From IMG/VR virus record IMGVR_UViG_3300046028_010391, positions 1-59,728 of that record: a stretch of 59,728 nt of DNA. One strand, 5' to 3'. Source of the DNA: a virus. Both the position numbers and the translations under genes were made by a program. Shown here piece after piece: positions 31,988 through 39,197 of the stretch (the first letter of the stretch is position 1; every line of letters starts with the position of its first letter). The notes under the pieces were generated by a model. That model searched no databases. It had not been told where the DNA came from and saw only the letters and a program-made list of their open reading frames with translations.

Positions 31988-33361
31988 ATGACATTAAGTA
32001 ATCTTTCGCAGTACGGTATTGGCTTTCAAATTAAAGTCTTATCTTCACTTTTAACACACAAAGAGTTTTTGCTTAACATCCACGATGTTATTAGTGAAGA
32101 ATATTTTGATAATCAGGCACACCGTTGGATTATTAAAGAAATTTTAAAGTATTACCAAAAATACCACACTACACCTTCAATGGATGTTTTGAAGGTAGAA
32201 TTGAAAAAAATTGACAACGAAGTACTTCAAGTATCTATTAAAGAACAACTTCGCGAAGCTTATAAAGCATCAGATGAGGATCTCAAATATGTTGAAGAAG
32301 AATTTAGCAATTTTTGTAAAAACCAGCAACTTAAGAAAGCGTTGTTAACAAGCGTAGATTTTTTAAATGCGGGAGACTATGACTCAATTCGTTCATTAAT
32401 TGATAACGCACTTAAATCCGGTCAAGACAAAAATGTTGGTCACGAATATAACAAAGATGTTGAATCTCGTTATAGAGAAGATCACAGAGTTGTAGTACCT
32501 TGTCCTTGGGAATCATTTAATATGCTACTTCAGGGTGGTTTAGGAAATGGTGATTTTGGTTTGATTTTTGGTAATCCTGGTGGTGGTAAATCTTGGACAC
32601 TTATTGCATTAGGTGGCTATGCTGTTAAGATGGGTTATAATGTTCTTCACTATACACTTGAATTAGGTGAAGATTATGTTGGACGTCGTTATGATGCTTT
32701 CTTTACTAATATTCCTGTAAATAAAATTACAGAACAAAAGAATAGAGGTAAAGTAGAAGAAACAGTAGAAACTTTACAAGGCCAATTGATTATTAAAGAA
32801 TATTCACCTGGAAAAGCATCAATGTCAACTATTGAATCACATATTAAAAAGTGTATTGATCAAGATTTCAAACCAGATTTGGTTATTATCGACTATGTAG
32901 ATCTTCTTCGCTCTAAAAAGACAAATCGTGAGCGTAAAGACGAAATAGATGATATTTATGTAAGCACAAAAGCTTTGGCTCGCGAGTTAAATATTCCTGT
33001 ATGGTCTGTTTCACAAGTAAACCGAGCTGGTGCAAAAGATGATGTAATTGAAGGCGATAAAGCGGCCGGTTCTTATGATAAAATCATGATTACCGATGTA
33101 GCTATATCCCTTTCACGTAAACGTCAAGATAAAGTTAACGGCACAGGAAGATTTCACATTATGAAAAATAGATATGGTATGGATGGTATGACTTTTAATG
33201 TTAAGGCAGATACATCTACTGGTCATTTTGAAGTCTCAGAACGTATTGAAGATGATGAAGAAGAAACAACAACAACAACTTCTAAATCACCCGTTTTTTC
33301 TACTATAGATGCTGTAGATAAAAAAGAGTTGCGAAATAAATTTTTTGAACTTAACTCCTAA
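31988..33361 (+). CDS. 41: Replicative DNA helicase, T4 gp41 / DnaB-like
   Basis: A 457-residue protein (T4 gp41 is 475 aa). Residues 1-140 form the helical DnaB N-terminal domain (Y-F-D-N-Q-A-H-R-W-I, T-P-S-M-D-V-L). Walker A is G-N-P-G-G-G-K-S near 196-203. L-V-I-I-D-Y-V-D-L-L near 300 is Walker B, and S-V-S-Q-V-N-R-A-G is the sensor strand. The hexamer unwinds DNA on the lagging strand. The acidic, Thr-rich C-terminal tail is not typical and may be flexible. It sits in the operon SSB-UvsX-exonuclease-helicase-NrdB-NrdA. No T4 gp61-type primase is recognised in the window. Confidence 0.9.
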   Translation: MTLSNLSQYGIGFQIKVLSSLLTHKEFLLNIHDVISEEYFDNQAHRWIIKEILKYYQKYHTTPSMDVLKVELKKIDNEVLQVSIKEQLREAYKASDEDLKYVEEEFSNFCKNQQLKKALLTSVDFLNAGDYDSIRSLIDNALKSGQDKNVGHEYNKDVESRYREDHRVVVPCPWESFNMLLQGGLGNGDFGLIFGNPGGGKSWTLIALGGYAVKMGYNVLHYTLELGEDYVGRRYDAFFTNIPVNKITEQKNRGKVEETVETLQGQLIIKEYSPGKASMSTIESHIKKCIDQDFKPDLVIIDYVDLLRSKKTNRERKDEIDDIYVSTKALARELNIPVWSVSQVNRAGAKDDVIEGDKAAGSYDKIMITDVAISLSRKRQDKVNGTGRFHIMKNRYGMDGMTFNVKADTSTGHFEVSERIEDDEEETTTTTSKSPVFSTIDAVDKKELRNKFFELNS

Positions 33362-33370
33362 TTAAAAATT

Positions 33371-34348
33371 ATGACAAATATTATAAAACCTCGGTTAGTG
33401 TACAAACCATTTGAGTACCAAGAAGCAGCCGATTACTGGCTTAAACAACAACAAGCACACTGGCTTCACACAGAAGTACCAATGATGTCGGATTTAACAG
33501 ACTGGAATTCAAATTTAAACGCAACTGAAAAAAATATTATTGGTTCTATTTTAAAAGGATTTGCTCAAACCGAAACCGTTGTAAATGATTATTGGTCAGG
33601 ACTAGTAACAAAATGGTTTCGTAAACCTGAAATTATTATGATGGCTACAACATTTGGTGCGTTTGAAACAATCCACGCTGAAGCTTATTCATTGTTGAAC
33701 GAAACTTTAGGTCTTGATAATTTTGATGAATTTTTGGAAGATGAAGCTACAATGGCTAAAATTGAAAATTTGATGAATGTAAGAGATAGTTTTCAAGGTG
33801 AAACAGATTGGCATGAAGTAGCAAAATCATTAGCAATATTCTCAGCATTTACTGAAGGCGTTAATTTGTTCTCTTCGTTCGCAGTATTATTAAGTTTTAA
33901 AATGCGTAATAAACTTAAAGGTGTAGGCCAAATTGTTGAATGGTCTATCCGAGACGAATCATTACATTCAGAAGCTGGATGTTGGTTATTTAGAACATTA
34001 GTTCAAGAAAATCCAAAACTTAAAACTCAAGAACTTGAAGCCGCTATTAATGAAGCAGCATTACTTTCTCTTAAACTTGAGCTTGATTTTATCAATAAGG
34101 TTTATGAACTTGGTGATTTGGAAGGTTGTTCACAATACGATTTAGAACACTTTATTAAAAATAGAGTAAATACTAAATTAGGTGATTTAGGATATAAACC
34201 AATTATTTCAAATGTAGACATGACCGCAGTAGAAAGAATGAAATGGTTTGATCATCTATCAGCAGGTAAACAACATACTGATTTCTTTGCAAATCGTGTA
34301 ACTAATTATTCAAAAGGTCATTTAACTTGGGACGAATCAATTTTTTAA
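33371..34348 (+). CDS. nrdB: Class I ribonucleotide reductase small subunit NrdB
   Basis: A 325-residue protein. The di-metal ligands are visible as E-T-I-H (about 97-100), E-G-V-N-L-F and R-D-E-S-L-H-S-E-A-G, the two E-x-x-H motifs of ferritin-like R2. A Tyr four residues after the first His (H-A-E-A-Y) matches the radical Tyr. The first ligand, usually Asp, seems to be Glu in Q-T-E-T-V. It generates the radical for NrdA, encoded directly after it, to make dNTPs for replication. The order nrdB-nrdA is the reverse of the common bacterial order. Confidence 0.9.
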   Translation: MTNIIKPRLVYKPFEYQEAADYWLKQQQAHWLHTEVPMMSDLTDWNSNLNATEKNIIGSILKGFAQTETVVNDYWSGLVTKWFRKPEIIMMATTFGAFETIHAEAYSLLNETLGLDNFDEFLEDEATMAKIENLMNVRDSFQGETDWHEVAKSLAIFSAFTEGVNLFSSFAVLLSFKMRNKLKGVGQIVEWSIRDESLHSEAGCWLFRTLVQENPKLKTQELEAAINEAALLSLKLELDFINKVYELGDLEGCSQYDLEHFIKNRVNTKLGDLGYKPIISNVDMTAVERMKWFDHLSAGKQHTDFFANRVTNYSKGHLTWDESIF

Positions 34349-34354
34349 CAAATA

Positions 34355-36064
34355 ATGGACAATAATTTATCAATAGACTATACACAATGGGAGCGTGGAA
34401 AAGACTATCCCGAATATTTTGATGAAGTAGCTCTTAGTACTATTTCTAAAGGTTACTTACTCCCAGGTGAAACTCCTAAAAAAGCATATAGAAGAGTAGC
34501 ACACGCTGTGGCGATGCGTATAAATCGTCCTGACTTAGAAAATAAATTTTTTAAATACATTTGGAATGGCTGGATTGGATTGGCTAGCCCTGTACTCTCG
34601 AACACAGGAACAGACCGCGGATTGCCGATCAGCTGCTTTGGCATCGATACTCCGGATTCAATCAGAGGTATTGGCCTTACAAACGCTGAACTCATGCGAC
34701 TTACCTCTTACGGAGGTGGAGTTGGAATCTCCCTCTCAAGAATTAGAGGTAGAGGATCAAACATTACCGGAAACGGAAAATCAGAAGGAGTAGTTCCTTG
34801 GGCTAAAATTTATGATTCAACTATTATTGCCACCAATCAAGGTTCAGTACGTAGAGGAGCAGCATCTGTAAACTTAGATATTAATCACGTTGATATCAAA
34901 GAATTTTTACAGATTCGTAGACCTAAAGGTGATCCAAACCGTCAGTGTCTTAACCTTCATCAATGTGTAGTTGTTGACGATGCGTTTATGAAGCGCTTAA
35001 ATGATCGCGACAGCGAAGCTATGTCATTGTGGCTTGAAATACTTAAATCACGTGTAGAGACGGGTGAACCATACATTATGTTTAAGGATAACGTCAATAA
35101 AGACAATCCTCTAGCATACAGAATGAATAACTTAGATGTTTCTATGACTAATATCTGTACTGAAATTACACTTCATACAGACGAGGAACATTCATTTATT
35201 TGCTGTTTAAGTTCACTTAATTTAGCTAAGTATGATGAGTGGAAAAACACAGATGTAGTTGAAACTGCAATCTATTTCCTGGATGGTGTAATGGAAGAAT
35301 TCATCCAGAAAACAAATGGTAAAGAATCTATGATTCGCTCACATCGTCACGCTAAAAAAGGACGTGCACTTGGTTTAGGTGTAATGGGTTGGCACACGTT
35401 CTTACAACAAAAGAACCTACCATTTAACTCAATTGCTTCTACAGCTTGGACACATACTATTTTTAGCCAAATTAAAACACAAGCTGAGGCTGCATCTCGT
35501 AAACTAGCAGTTGAGTATGGTGAACCACTTTGGTGTAAAGGTACAGGTATGAGAAATACTCATTTATTAGCTATTGCTCCTACAGTATCAAATTCACGTA
35601 TTAATGCTTGTTCAGCAGGTATTGAACCCCAACCAGCAAACGTTTACGTATTTAATGGTGCTAAAGGAACATTTATTGTTAAAAACCCTGAATTAGAGGC
35701 ATTACTTGAATCTAAAGGTAAAAATAACAGTAAAGTATGGGATCAGATTTTAGCAGATAATGGTTCAGTACAAAACCTATCTCACGAGATTTTATCTGAT
35801 GATGAAAAGGAAATTTTCTTAACATTCCCAGAAATCAACCAGTTGGCTTTAGTTCAACAAGCAGCAGTTCGTCAACGTTATATTGACCAAACTCAATCAC
35901 TTAACCTTTCATTTGACCCAACTGATTCACCAAAATGGATTAATCAGGTGCATATGGAAAGTTGGAAATTAGGAATCAAAACATTATATTACCTACGCAC
36001 AGACTCAGTTATTAAAGGTGATTTAGGTTCACGAACTGTAGACTGTGTCGCTTGTGATGGATAA
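34355..36064 (+). CDS. nrdA: Class I ribonucleotide reductase large subunit NrdA (short form)
   Basis: A 569-residue protein, much shorter than E. coli NrdA (761 aa), with no N-terminal ATP-cone, so overall allosteric activity control should be absent. Catalytic features are G-L-P-I-S-C-F-G, the active-site T-N-I-C-T-E-I (Asn, Cys, Glu), C-C-L-S-S-L-N-L, and the radical-transfer Tyr pair in T-L-Y-Y-L-R-T. A C-terminal C-V-A-C is the reducible pair served by thioredoxin-like proteins, two of which are encoded at 41654 and 43745. The stretch 34561-34740 is about 51% G+C by hand count, well above its surroundings. Confidence 0.9.
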   Translation: MDNNLSIDYTQWERGKDYPEYFDEVALSTISKGYLLPGETPKKAYRRVAHAVAMRINRPDLENKFFKYIWNGWIGLASPVLSNTGTDRGLPISCFGIDTPDSIRGIGLTNAELMRLTSYGGGVGISLSRIRGRGSNITGNGKSEGVVPWAKIYDSTIIATNQGSVRRGAASVNLDINHVDIKEFLQIRRPKGDPNRQCLNLHQCVVVDDAFMKRLNDRDSEAMSLWLEILKSRVETGEPYIMFKDNVNKDNPLAYRMNNLDVSMTNICTEITLHTDEEHSFICCLSSLNLAKYDEWKNTDVVETAIYFLDGVMEEFIQKTNGKESMIRSHRHAKKGRALGLGVMGWHTFLQQKNLPFNSIASTAWTHTIFSQIKTQAEAASRKLAVEYGEPLWCKGTGMRNTHLLAIAPTVSNSRINACSAGIEPQPANVYVFNGAKGTFIVKNPELEALLESKGKNNSKVWDQILADNGSVQNLSHEILSDDEKEIFLTFPEINQLALVQQAAVRQRYIDQTQSLNLSFDPTDSPKWINQVHMESWKLGIKTLYYLRTDSVIKGDLGSRTVDCVACDG

Positions 36065-36065
36065 A

Positions 36066-36076
36066 AATATTTATTA
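36066..36076 (+). promoter_or_regulatory. Putative late promoter (AATATTTATTA)
   Basis: AATATTTATTA ends only two bases before the ATG at 36079. If it is a -10-type box, the transcript would start inside the gene or be leaderless, so either a downstream start is used or the motif acts differently here. Confidence 0.35.
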
Positions 36077-36078
36077 TT

Positions 36079-37407
36079 ATGTTTAAAAATTTAAAAGACA
36101 GATTATTTCCAGCATTAATAGCACTCTCCGCCCTGTCAGTGTCTGCTTCGGCCGCTTTCTATTCGGTTAGCGGCCTTAGCAAACTCTTTGCTGGGGCTAG
36201 TTTAGAGGTTATTATAATGGCTTCATCTCTTGAGGTTGCTAAATTAGTTATAGCTTCTTTACTTTATCAATATTGGGGTAAAATTAATAAAACCTTAAAA
36301 GTTTATCTTACAGTAGCATGTGCTGTGTTAATTTTAATTACTTCAATGGGTATTTATGGTTTCTTATCGTCCGCGTATCAAGAAACCGCTAATAAAGATA
36401 ATTTAGTAACCCAACAAGTTGAAGCATTAGAAACTAAAAAGAAATTATACGAGGGTACTCGAGATAATATTCTTAAAGAAAAGCAATCATTAGCTGAGTT
36501 AAAAGGTACATTATCTAAAGGTTCAACTACTCAATATACAGATAAAAATGGTAATTTAGTAGTTAGATCAAATAACGCTACTGTAAAACAAATTGAATCA
36601 GCTAATAAATCAGATGATGCTTTAACAAATAAACTAGATGTAGCTAATGATTCTATATTTAGTTTAGAAACCCAAATTCTAGAAGTTAGAACTAAAGGTG
36701 AAACCACTAGTGAATTAGGTCCACTTAAATACCTTTCAGAACTAACTGGGGTTGAAATGAACCGAATTATTAACTGGCTACTTTTAGTAATTATCTTTGT
36801 ATTTGATCCTTTAGCTATTGCTTTAGTAATTGCTGCTAACTTTGCTTTTGCTCAACTACGTCCTAAAAAAGAATATCCACTAGAGGAACAAGTAGAGGAT
36901 ATGAGAAAAGTAGTTGACGCTTATGATACTTTACAAGACGAAATAGAAGATAATGAAGGGACTGATATCTATACTGAAGATGAATTAAAAGATTGGGATT
37001 CAACTTTAATGGATGGTTTAGAAGATCTAACATGGGATGAATACGGTAACCCAACACCTAACATTTATGATGAAGATCCTAATTCACCTGTAAATCTAGA
37101 TTTAGATGGTGATGGAATTGTTGAAGAAGAAGAAATACAACAAGTATTTGATCAAGCCGACACTAATGATGATGGAGTAATAGATGAACAAGAAGCCAAA
37201 GCAGCTAATTTAGATTTAGAAACAGCCCACAAATTAAATGACGTTACCAAAGCACTAGAAGAACTAGAAAAACTAAACAGAGAAAACAACTATGACTTCC
37301 AGTGGAAAAAAGATAAAATGTCTGAAGAATTAAATAATATTAAAAAATTCTTACTACAACAGTTTAAAGATAAGAATAAAGACGAGGATACAATAACCTA
37401 CTTTTAA
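36079..37407 (+). CDS. Membrane protein with coiled coil and C-terminal EF-hand pair
   Basis: A 442-residue protein. Four likely transmembrane helices lie at about 8-30, 38-61, 73-95 and 230-256. Between the third and fourth is a long charged coiled coil (about 100-220). The cytoplasmic-type C terminus is acidic and carries two canonical calcium-binding loops: D-L-D-G-D-G-I-V-E-E-E-E (341-352) and D-T-N-D-D-G-V-I-D-E-Q-E (361-372), both with acidic or Asn ligands at positions 1, 3, 5 and 12. The last 60 residues are helical. I do not know its function. Lysis control, superinfection control or membrane anchoring of replication are all possible. It ends at a bidirectional terminator. Confidence 0.6.
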   Translation: MFKNLKDRLFPALIALSALSVSASAAFYSVSGLSKLFAGASLEVIIMASSLEVAKLVIASLLYQYWGKINKTLKVYLTVACAVLILITSMGIYGFLSSAYQETANKDNLVTQQVEALETKKKLYEGTRDNILKEKQSLAELKGTLSKGSTTQYTDKNGNLVVRSNNATVKQIESANKSDDALTNKLDVANDSIFSLETQILEVRTKGETTSELGPLKYLSELTGVEMNRIINWLLLVIIFVFDPLAIALVIAANFAFAQLRPKKEYPLEEQVEDMRKVVDAYDTLQDEIEDNEGTDIYTEDELKDWDSTLMDGLEDLTWDEYGNPTPNIYDEDPNSPVNLDLDGDGIVEEEEIQQVFDQADTNDDGVIDEQEAKAANLDLETAHKLNDVTKALEELEKLNRENNYDFQWKKDKMSEELNNIKKFLLQQFKDKNKDEDTITYF

Positions 37408-37433
37408 AAAAAGGAGCGCTTAATTGCGCTCCT
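37405..37433. terminator. Bidirectional terminator between convergent genes
   Basis: AGGAGCGC (37412-37419), loop TTAATT, GCGCTCCT (37426-37433), with seven A at 37406-37412 giving a U run for - strand transcripts. The stop of the + gene is at 37405-37407, and the stop of the - gene is in the loop. Confidence 0.75.
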
Positions 37434-37635
37434 CTCTATTTGTTACTGATACGGCTATAATTTTATTATATTCATCCAACGTTAATTTAGTTCGAGTAAC
37501 TATAACAACGTGGTCCTCATAAATCAATGCTTGTCTGGTTGTTTTGGGAGTCTCACTTACTTTATGAGCTATAAAATTAGTTGAAGAACAAGCAGTCATA
37601 ACTAACGCAACCCCAATTAATAATAGTTTTTTCAT
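37420..37635 (-). CDS. Small lipoprotein, only - strand gene of the window
   Basis: A 71-residue protein. The N terminus is a classic lipoprotein signal: M-K-K, a hydrophobic stretch L-L-L-I-G-V-A-L-V, then the lipobox M-T-A-C with Cys16. The mature part is only about 55 residues and polar. Phage lipoproteins of this size (for example Llp of T5) block receptors against superinfection. A similar role here is inference, as is early expression from the divergent promoter region 37675-37762. The gene ends in the bidirectional terminator shared with the gene at 36079-37407. Confidence 0.65.
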   Translation of the reverse strand: MKKLLLIGVALVMTACSSTNFIAHKVSETPKTTRQALIYEDHVVIVTRTKLTLDEYNKIIAVSVTNREERN

Positions 37636-37674
37636 TTTGTTTTTGGTTTTAGGGTTAAACTAATATTACGTGTA

Positions 37675-37705
37675 TAAATATTAGTCATTTTAACGTCATT
37701 TCAAA
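37675..37705 (-). promoter_or_regulatory. Putative promoter of the lipoprotein gene
   Basis: On the - strand, TTTG (37705-37702) is followed after 19 bases by AATATTTA (37682-37675), 39 bases before the ATG at 37635. It matches the host-type layout with a one-base shorter spacer, and its second box also equals the late motif core. Confidence 0.5.
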
Positions 37706-37722
37706 TTCATAAAAAACGTCAT
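37692..37722. promoter_or_regulatory. Direct repeat AACGTCAT x2 between divergent promoters
   Basis: AACGTCAT occurs at 37692-37699 and 37715-37722, 23 bases apart start to start (about two helical turns), between the divergent lipoprotein and early-gene promoters. It could be a regulator site for both. Confidence 0.35.
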
Positions 37723-37730
37723 ATTAAAAA

Positions 37731-37762
37731 TTTGGCTCCCCGAAATCTCGTTTGTATATTTA
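37731..37762 (+). promoter_or_regulatory. Putative host-type promoter TTTG-N20-TATATTTA
   Basis: TTTG (37731-37734), 20 bases, TATATTTA (37755-37762); the ATG follows at 37783. This is a close match to the Bacteroidetes -33/-7 layout. Confidence 0.6.
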
Positions 37763-37782
37763 CCATATAAGGAATTAAGGTT

Positions 37783-38013
37783 ATGATGAATCAAGAAGAA
37801 ATTTACCAAGCAGAACAAGAATTAGCTCGTTTTAATGAGTTGATGAGTAAAGAAATTCTCAATCAAGAGGAGTATGAGTTTTGTAAAGCATGGGATGCTG
37901 AAGAAGCTAAAAATTTGTTCCACAATAGTTGGAATAATACCTACCTCAATTTGAATGTTTATTCTGAGGTTGAAAAAGAAGAGTTTGATTTAAAAATGGA
38001 AATTGGATTTTAA
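37783..38013 (+). CDS. Small acidic hypothetical protein (76 aa)
   Basis: A 76-residue, mostly helical, acidic protein with E-E-I-Y-Q-A-E-Q-E-L-A-R-F-N and E-E-Y-E-F-C-K-A-W. No family is recognised. It is the first gene behind a strong host-type promoter, and its start has the AGGTT-ATG context. Such a position is typical of early host-takeover genes, but nothing in the sequence shows a target. Confidence 0.55.
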   Translation: MMNQEEIYQAEQELARFNELMSKEILNQEEYEFCKAWDAEEAKNLFHNSWNNTYLNLNVYSEVEKEEFDLKMEIGF

Positions 38014-38017
38014 GGTT

Positions 38018-38224
38018 ATGGAAGTAAGAGTAAGTTTATTAATGCAAAGCCACTTAAGTGATGCATTGTTTGAAATGAGTCTTCCAAACCGAGGTCTTGC
38101 ATCCGAACGTTTAGAGTTTGTAAAATGGATGGTTCATATGTTTCCCGATACTAATGTAAAGGTTGATGCTGATGTAGTTTACAAACAGTTTAAATTAAAA
38201 CAACAAGTAAATTTGGAAAATTAA
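38018..38224 (+). CDS. Small hypothetical protein (68 aa)
   Basis: The ATG at 38018 is preferred over one at 38003 because of its AGGTT-ATG context and because 38003 overlaps the upstream stop. The 68 residues include V-R-V-S-L-L-M-Q-S-H and F-V-K-W-M-V-H-M-F-P-D-T-N-V-K-V. No family is recognised. It belongs to the early-type cluster. Its 3' end contains the TTTG of the next promoter. Confidence 0.5.
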   Translation: MEVRVSLLMQSHLSDALFEMSLPNRGLASERLEFVKWMVHMFPDTNVKVDADVVYKQFKLKQQVNLEN

Positions 38225-38243
38225 AAAATTATTATTATATTTA
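38212..38243 (+). promoter_or_regulatory. Putative host-type promoter TTTG-N20-TATATTTA
   Basis: TTTG (38212-38215), 20 bases, TATATTTA (38236-38243), 12 bases before the ATG at 38256. Confidence 0.6.
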
Positions 38244-38255
38244 AATAAAAAAGTT

Positions 38256-38462
38256 ATGACACACGAAGAATTCGAAAACCAACAACTCGACAAAATCAAT
38301 CACATCATCGATATCAATAATGCTATTGGTGAAGTATGGGCTTATCATCCCGAAAATCCAAATCGAATTGATCCTGTTCAATATCATGCTATTTTAGTTG
38401 CGAAGCTGGAACAAATGGAACAGGAATTGAAGGAGTTTGAAGCACAATATGGCACAGTATAG
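38256..38462 (+). CDS. Small hypothetical protein (68 aa)
   Basis: A 68-residue, helical, acidic protein starting M-T-H-E-E-F-E-N-Q-Q and ending E-F-E-A-Q-Y-G-T-V. It has the AAGTT-ATG start. The next gene starts inside its 3' end (14-base overlap), so the two are probably co-translated. Function unknown. Confidence 0.5.
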   Translation: MTHEEFENQQLDKINHIIDINNAIGEVWAYHPENPNRIDPVQYHAILVAKLEQMEQELKEFEAQYGTV

Positions 38463-39045
38463 TTTTCTTAAAGGAACTAGTATTAAACACAGTCGAGAGG
38501 TTGTTATGAAGCATATTAATAAGCTTCAACCTCTCAACTATAACAAATTTATGTGGTGGCGTACACATACTGATAAAGTTGTACCTCTTGGTAAACGTGC
38601 ACCACTTAAAGATCGTATTTTGAATGGTGATTTTAATCCATCATCATATTTCTGGCAAGCACAATTATCTTTGTATACTGCTTTAGACAAAATTAATCTG
38701 GAAACCGATGACCATCAGAAACAAGTTGAAATGTTACAACTTGATATGGCTCGTCATAAACGATTGATGGAGGATTTTGAAAAAGAAGAACCTGCACGTT
38801 TAGAAGCTTTGTATGATGCCTTTACAGTTGCATTTAAGGTTACTCGTGAAGAATTAGAAGAAAAATTTCTTAATTGGCCGGGTGATATTTTGAGTTTTTA
38901 TAATCATGCTTGTGAATTTATGCACACTACCCCAGCTGAAAATAGAAAAAACATGAGAGGTCGTCCTAAAAAAGTACAACCTGTACAAGTTCAAAATAAA
39001 CTAAAACGTGGGAGAGGACGTCCTCGTAAAAATGAAATGTTTTAA
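38449..39045 (+). CDS. Protein with C-terminal AT-hook motifs
   Basis: A 198-residue protein from the ATG at 38449; a TTG at 38437 would add four residues. The body is helical and rich in Lys, Glu and Trp (F-M-W-W-R-T-H, S-S-Y-F-W-Q-A). The last 30 residues are basic and hold two AT-hook-like cores, R-G-R-P-K-K and R-G-R-G-R-P-R-K, which bind the minor groove of AT-rich DNA. A DNA-binding role on this AT-rich phage genome or on the host chromosome is likely; nothing shows enzymatic activity. Confidence 0.55.
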   Translation: MAQYSFLKGTSIKHSREVVMKHINKLQPLNYNKFMWWRTHTDKVVPLGKRAPLKDRILNGDFNPSSYFWQAQLSLYTALDKINLETDDHQKQVEMLQLDMARHKRLMEDFEKEEPARLEALYDAFTVAFKVTREELEEKFLNWPGDILSFYNHACEFMHTTPAENRKNMRGRPKKVQPVQVQNKLKRGRGRPRKNEMF

Positions 39046-39047
39046 AA

Positions 39048-39197
39048 ATGATAGAAATTATTAGACATAGTTTAGGATTTTGTGGTGAACATTGGCATCC
39101 AAATCTTTTTACAGTTTTAGCAGGTAGTCTTGGAATCCTACCAGGAATTAATTATATTTATTTCAAATATATTAAACGTTATGAAAAAAAGAATTAA
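39048..39197 (+). CDS. Small hydrophobic protein (49 aa)
   Basis: A 49-residue frame: I-R-H-S-L-G-F-C-G-E-H-W-H-P-N-L-F-T-V-L-A-G-S then a hydrophobic L-G-I-L-P-G-I-N-Y-I-Y-F stretch and a basic tail. It starts two bases after the previous stop and overlaps the next gene start by 17 bases. The C-G-E-H-W-H-P-N-L motif has possible metal ligands and reads like a conserved small membrane protein. The promoter of the next gene lies within it. Confidence 0.45.
   Translation: MIEIIRHSLGFCGEHWHPNLFTVLAGSLGILPGINYIYFKYIKRYEKKN
39129..39160 (+). promoter_or_regulatory. Putative host-type promoter of the DpdA-like gene
   Basis: CTTG (39129-39132), 20 bases, TATATTTA (39153-39160); the ATG is at 39181. 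It lies inside the small frame 39048-39197. Confidence 0.55.

Noticed and set aside
39130-39180. TTG start adding 17 residues to the DpdA-like protein
   Set aside because: The stretch holds the promoter boxes, and the ATG at 39181 has the GTT-ATG context.
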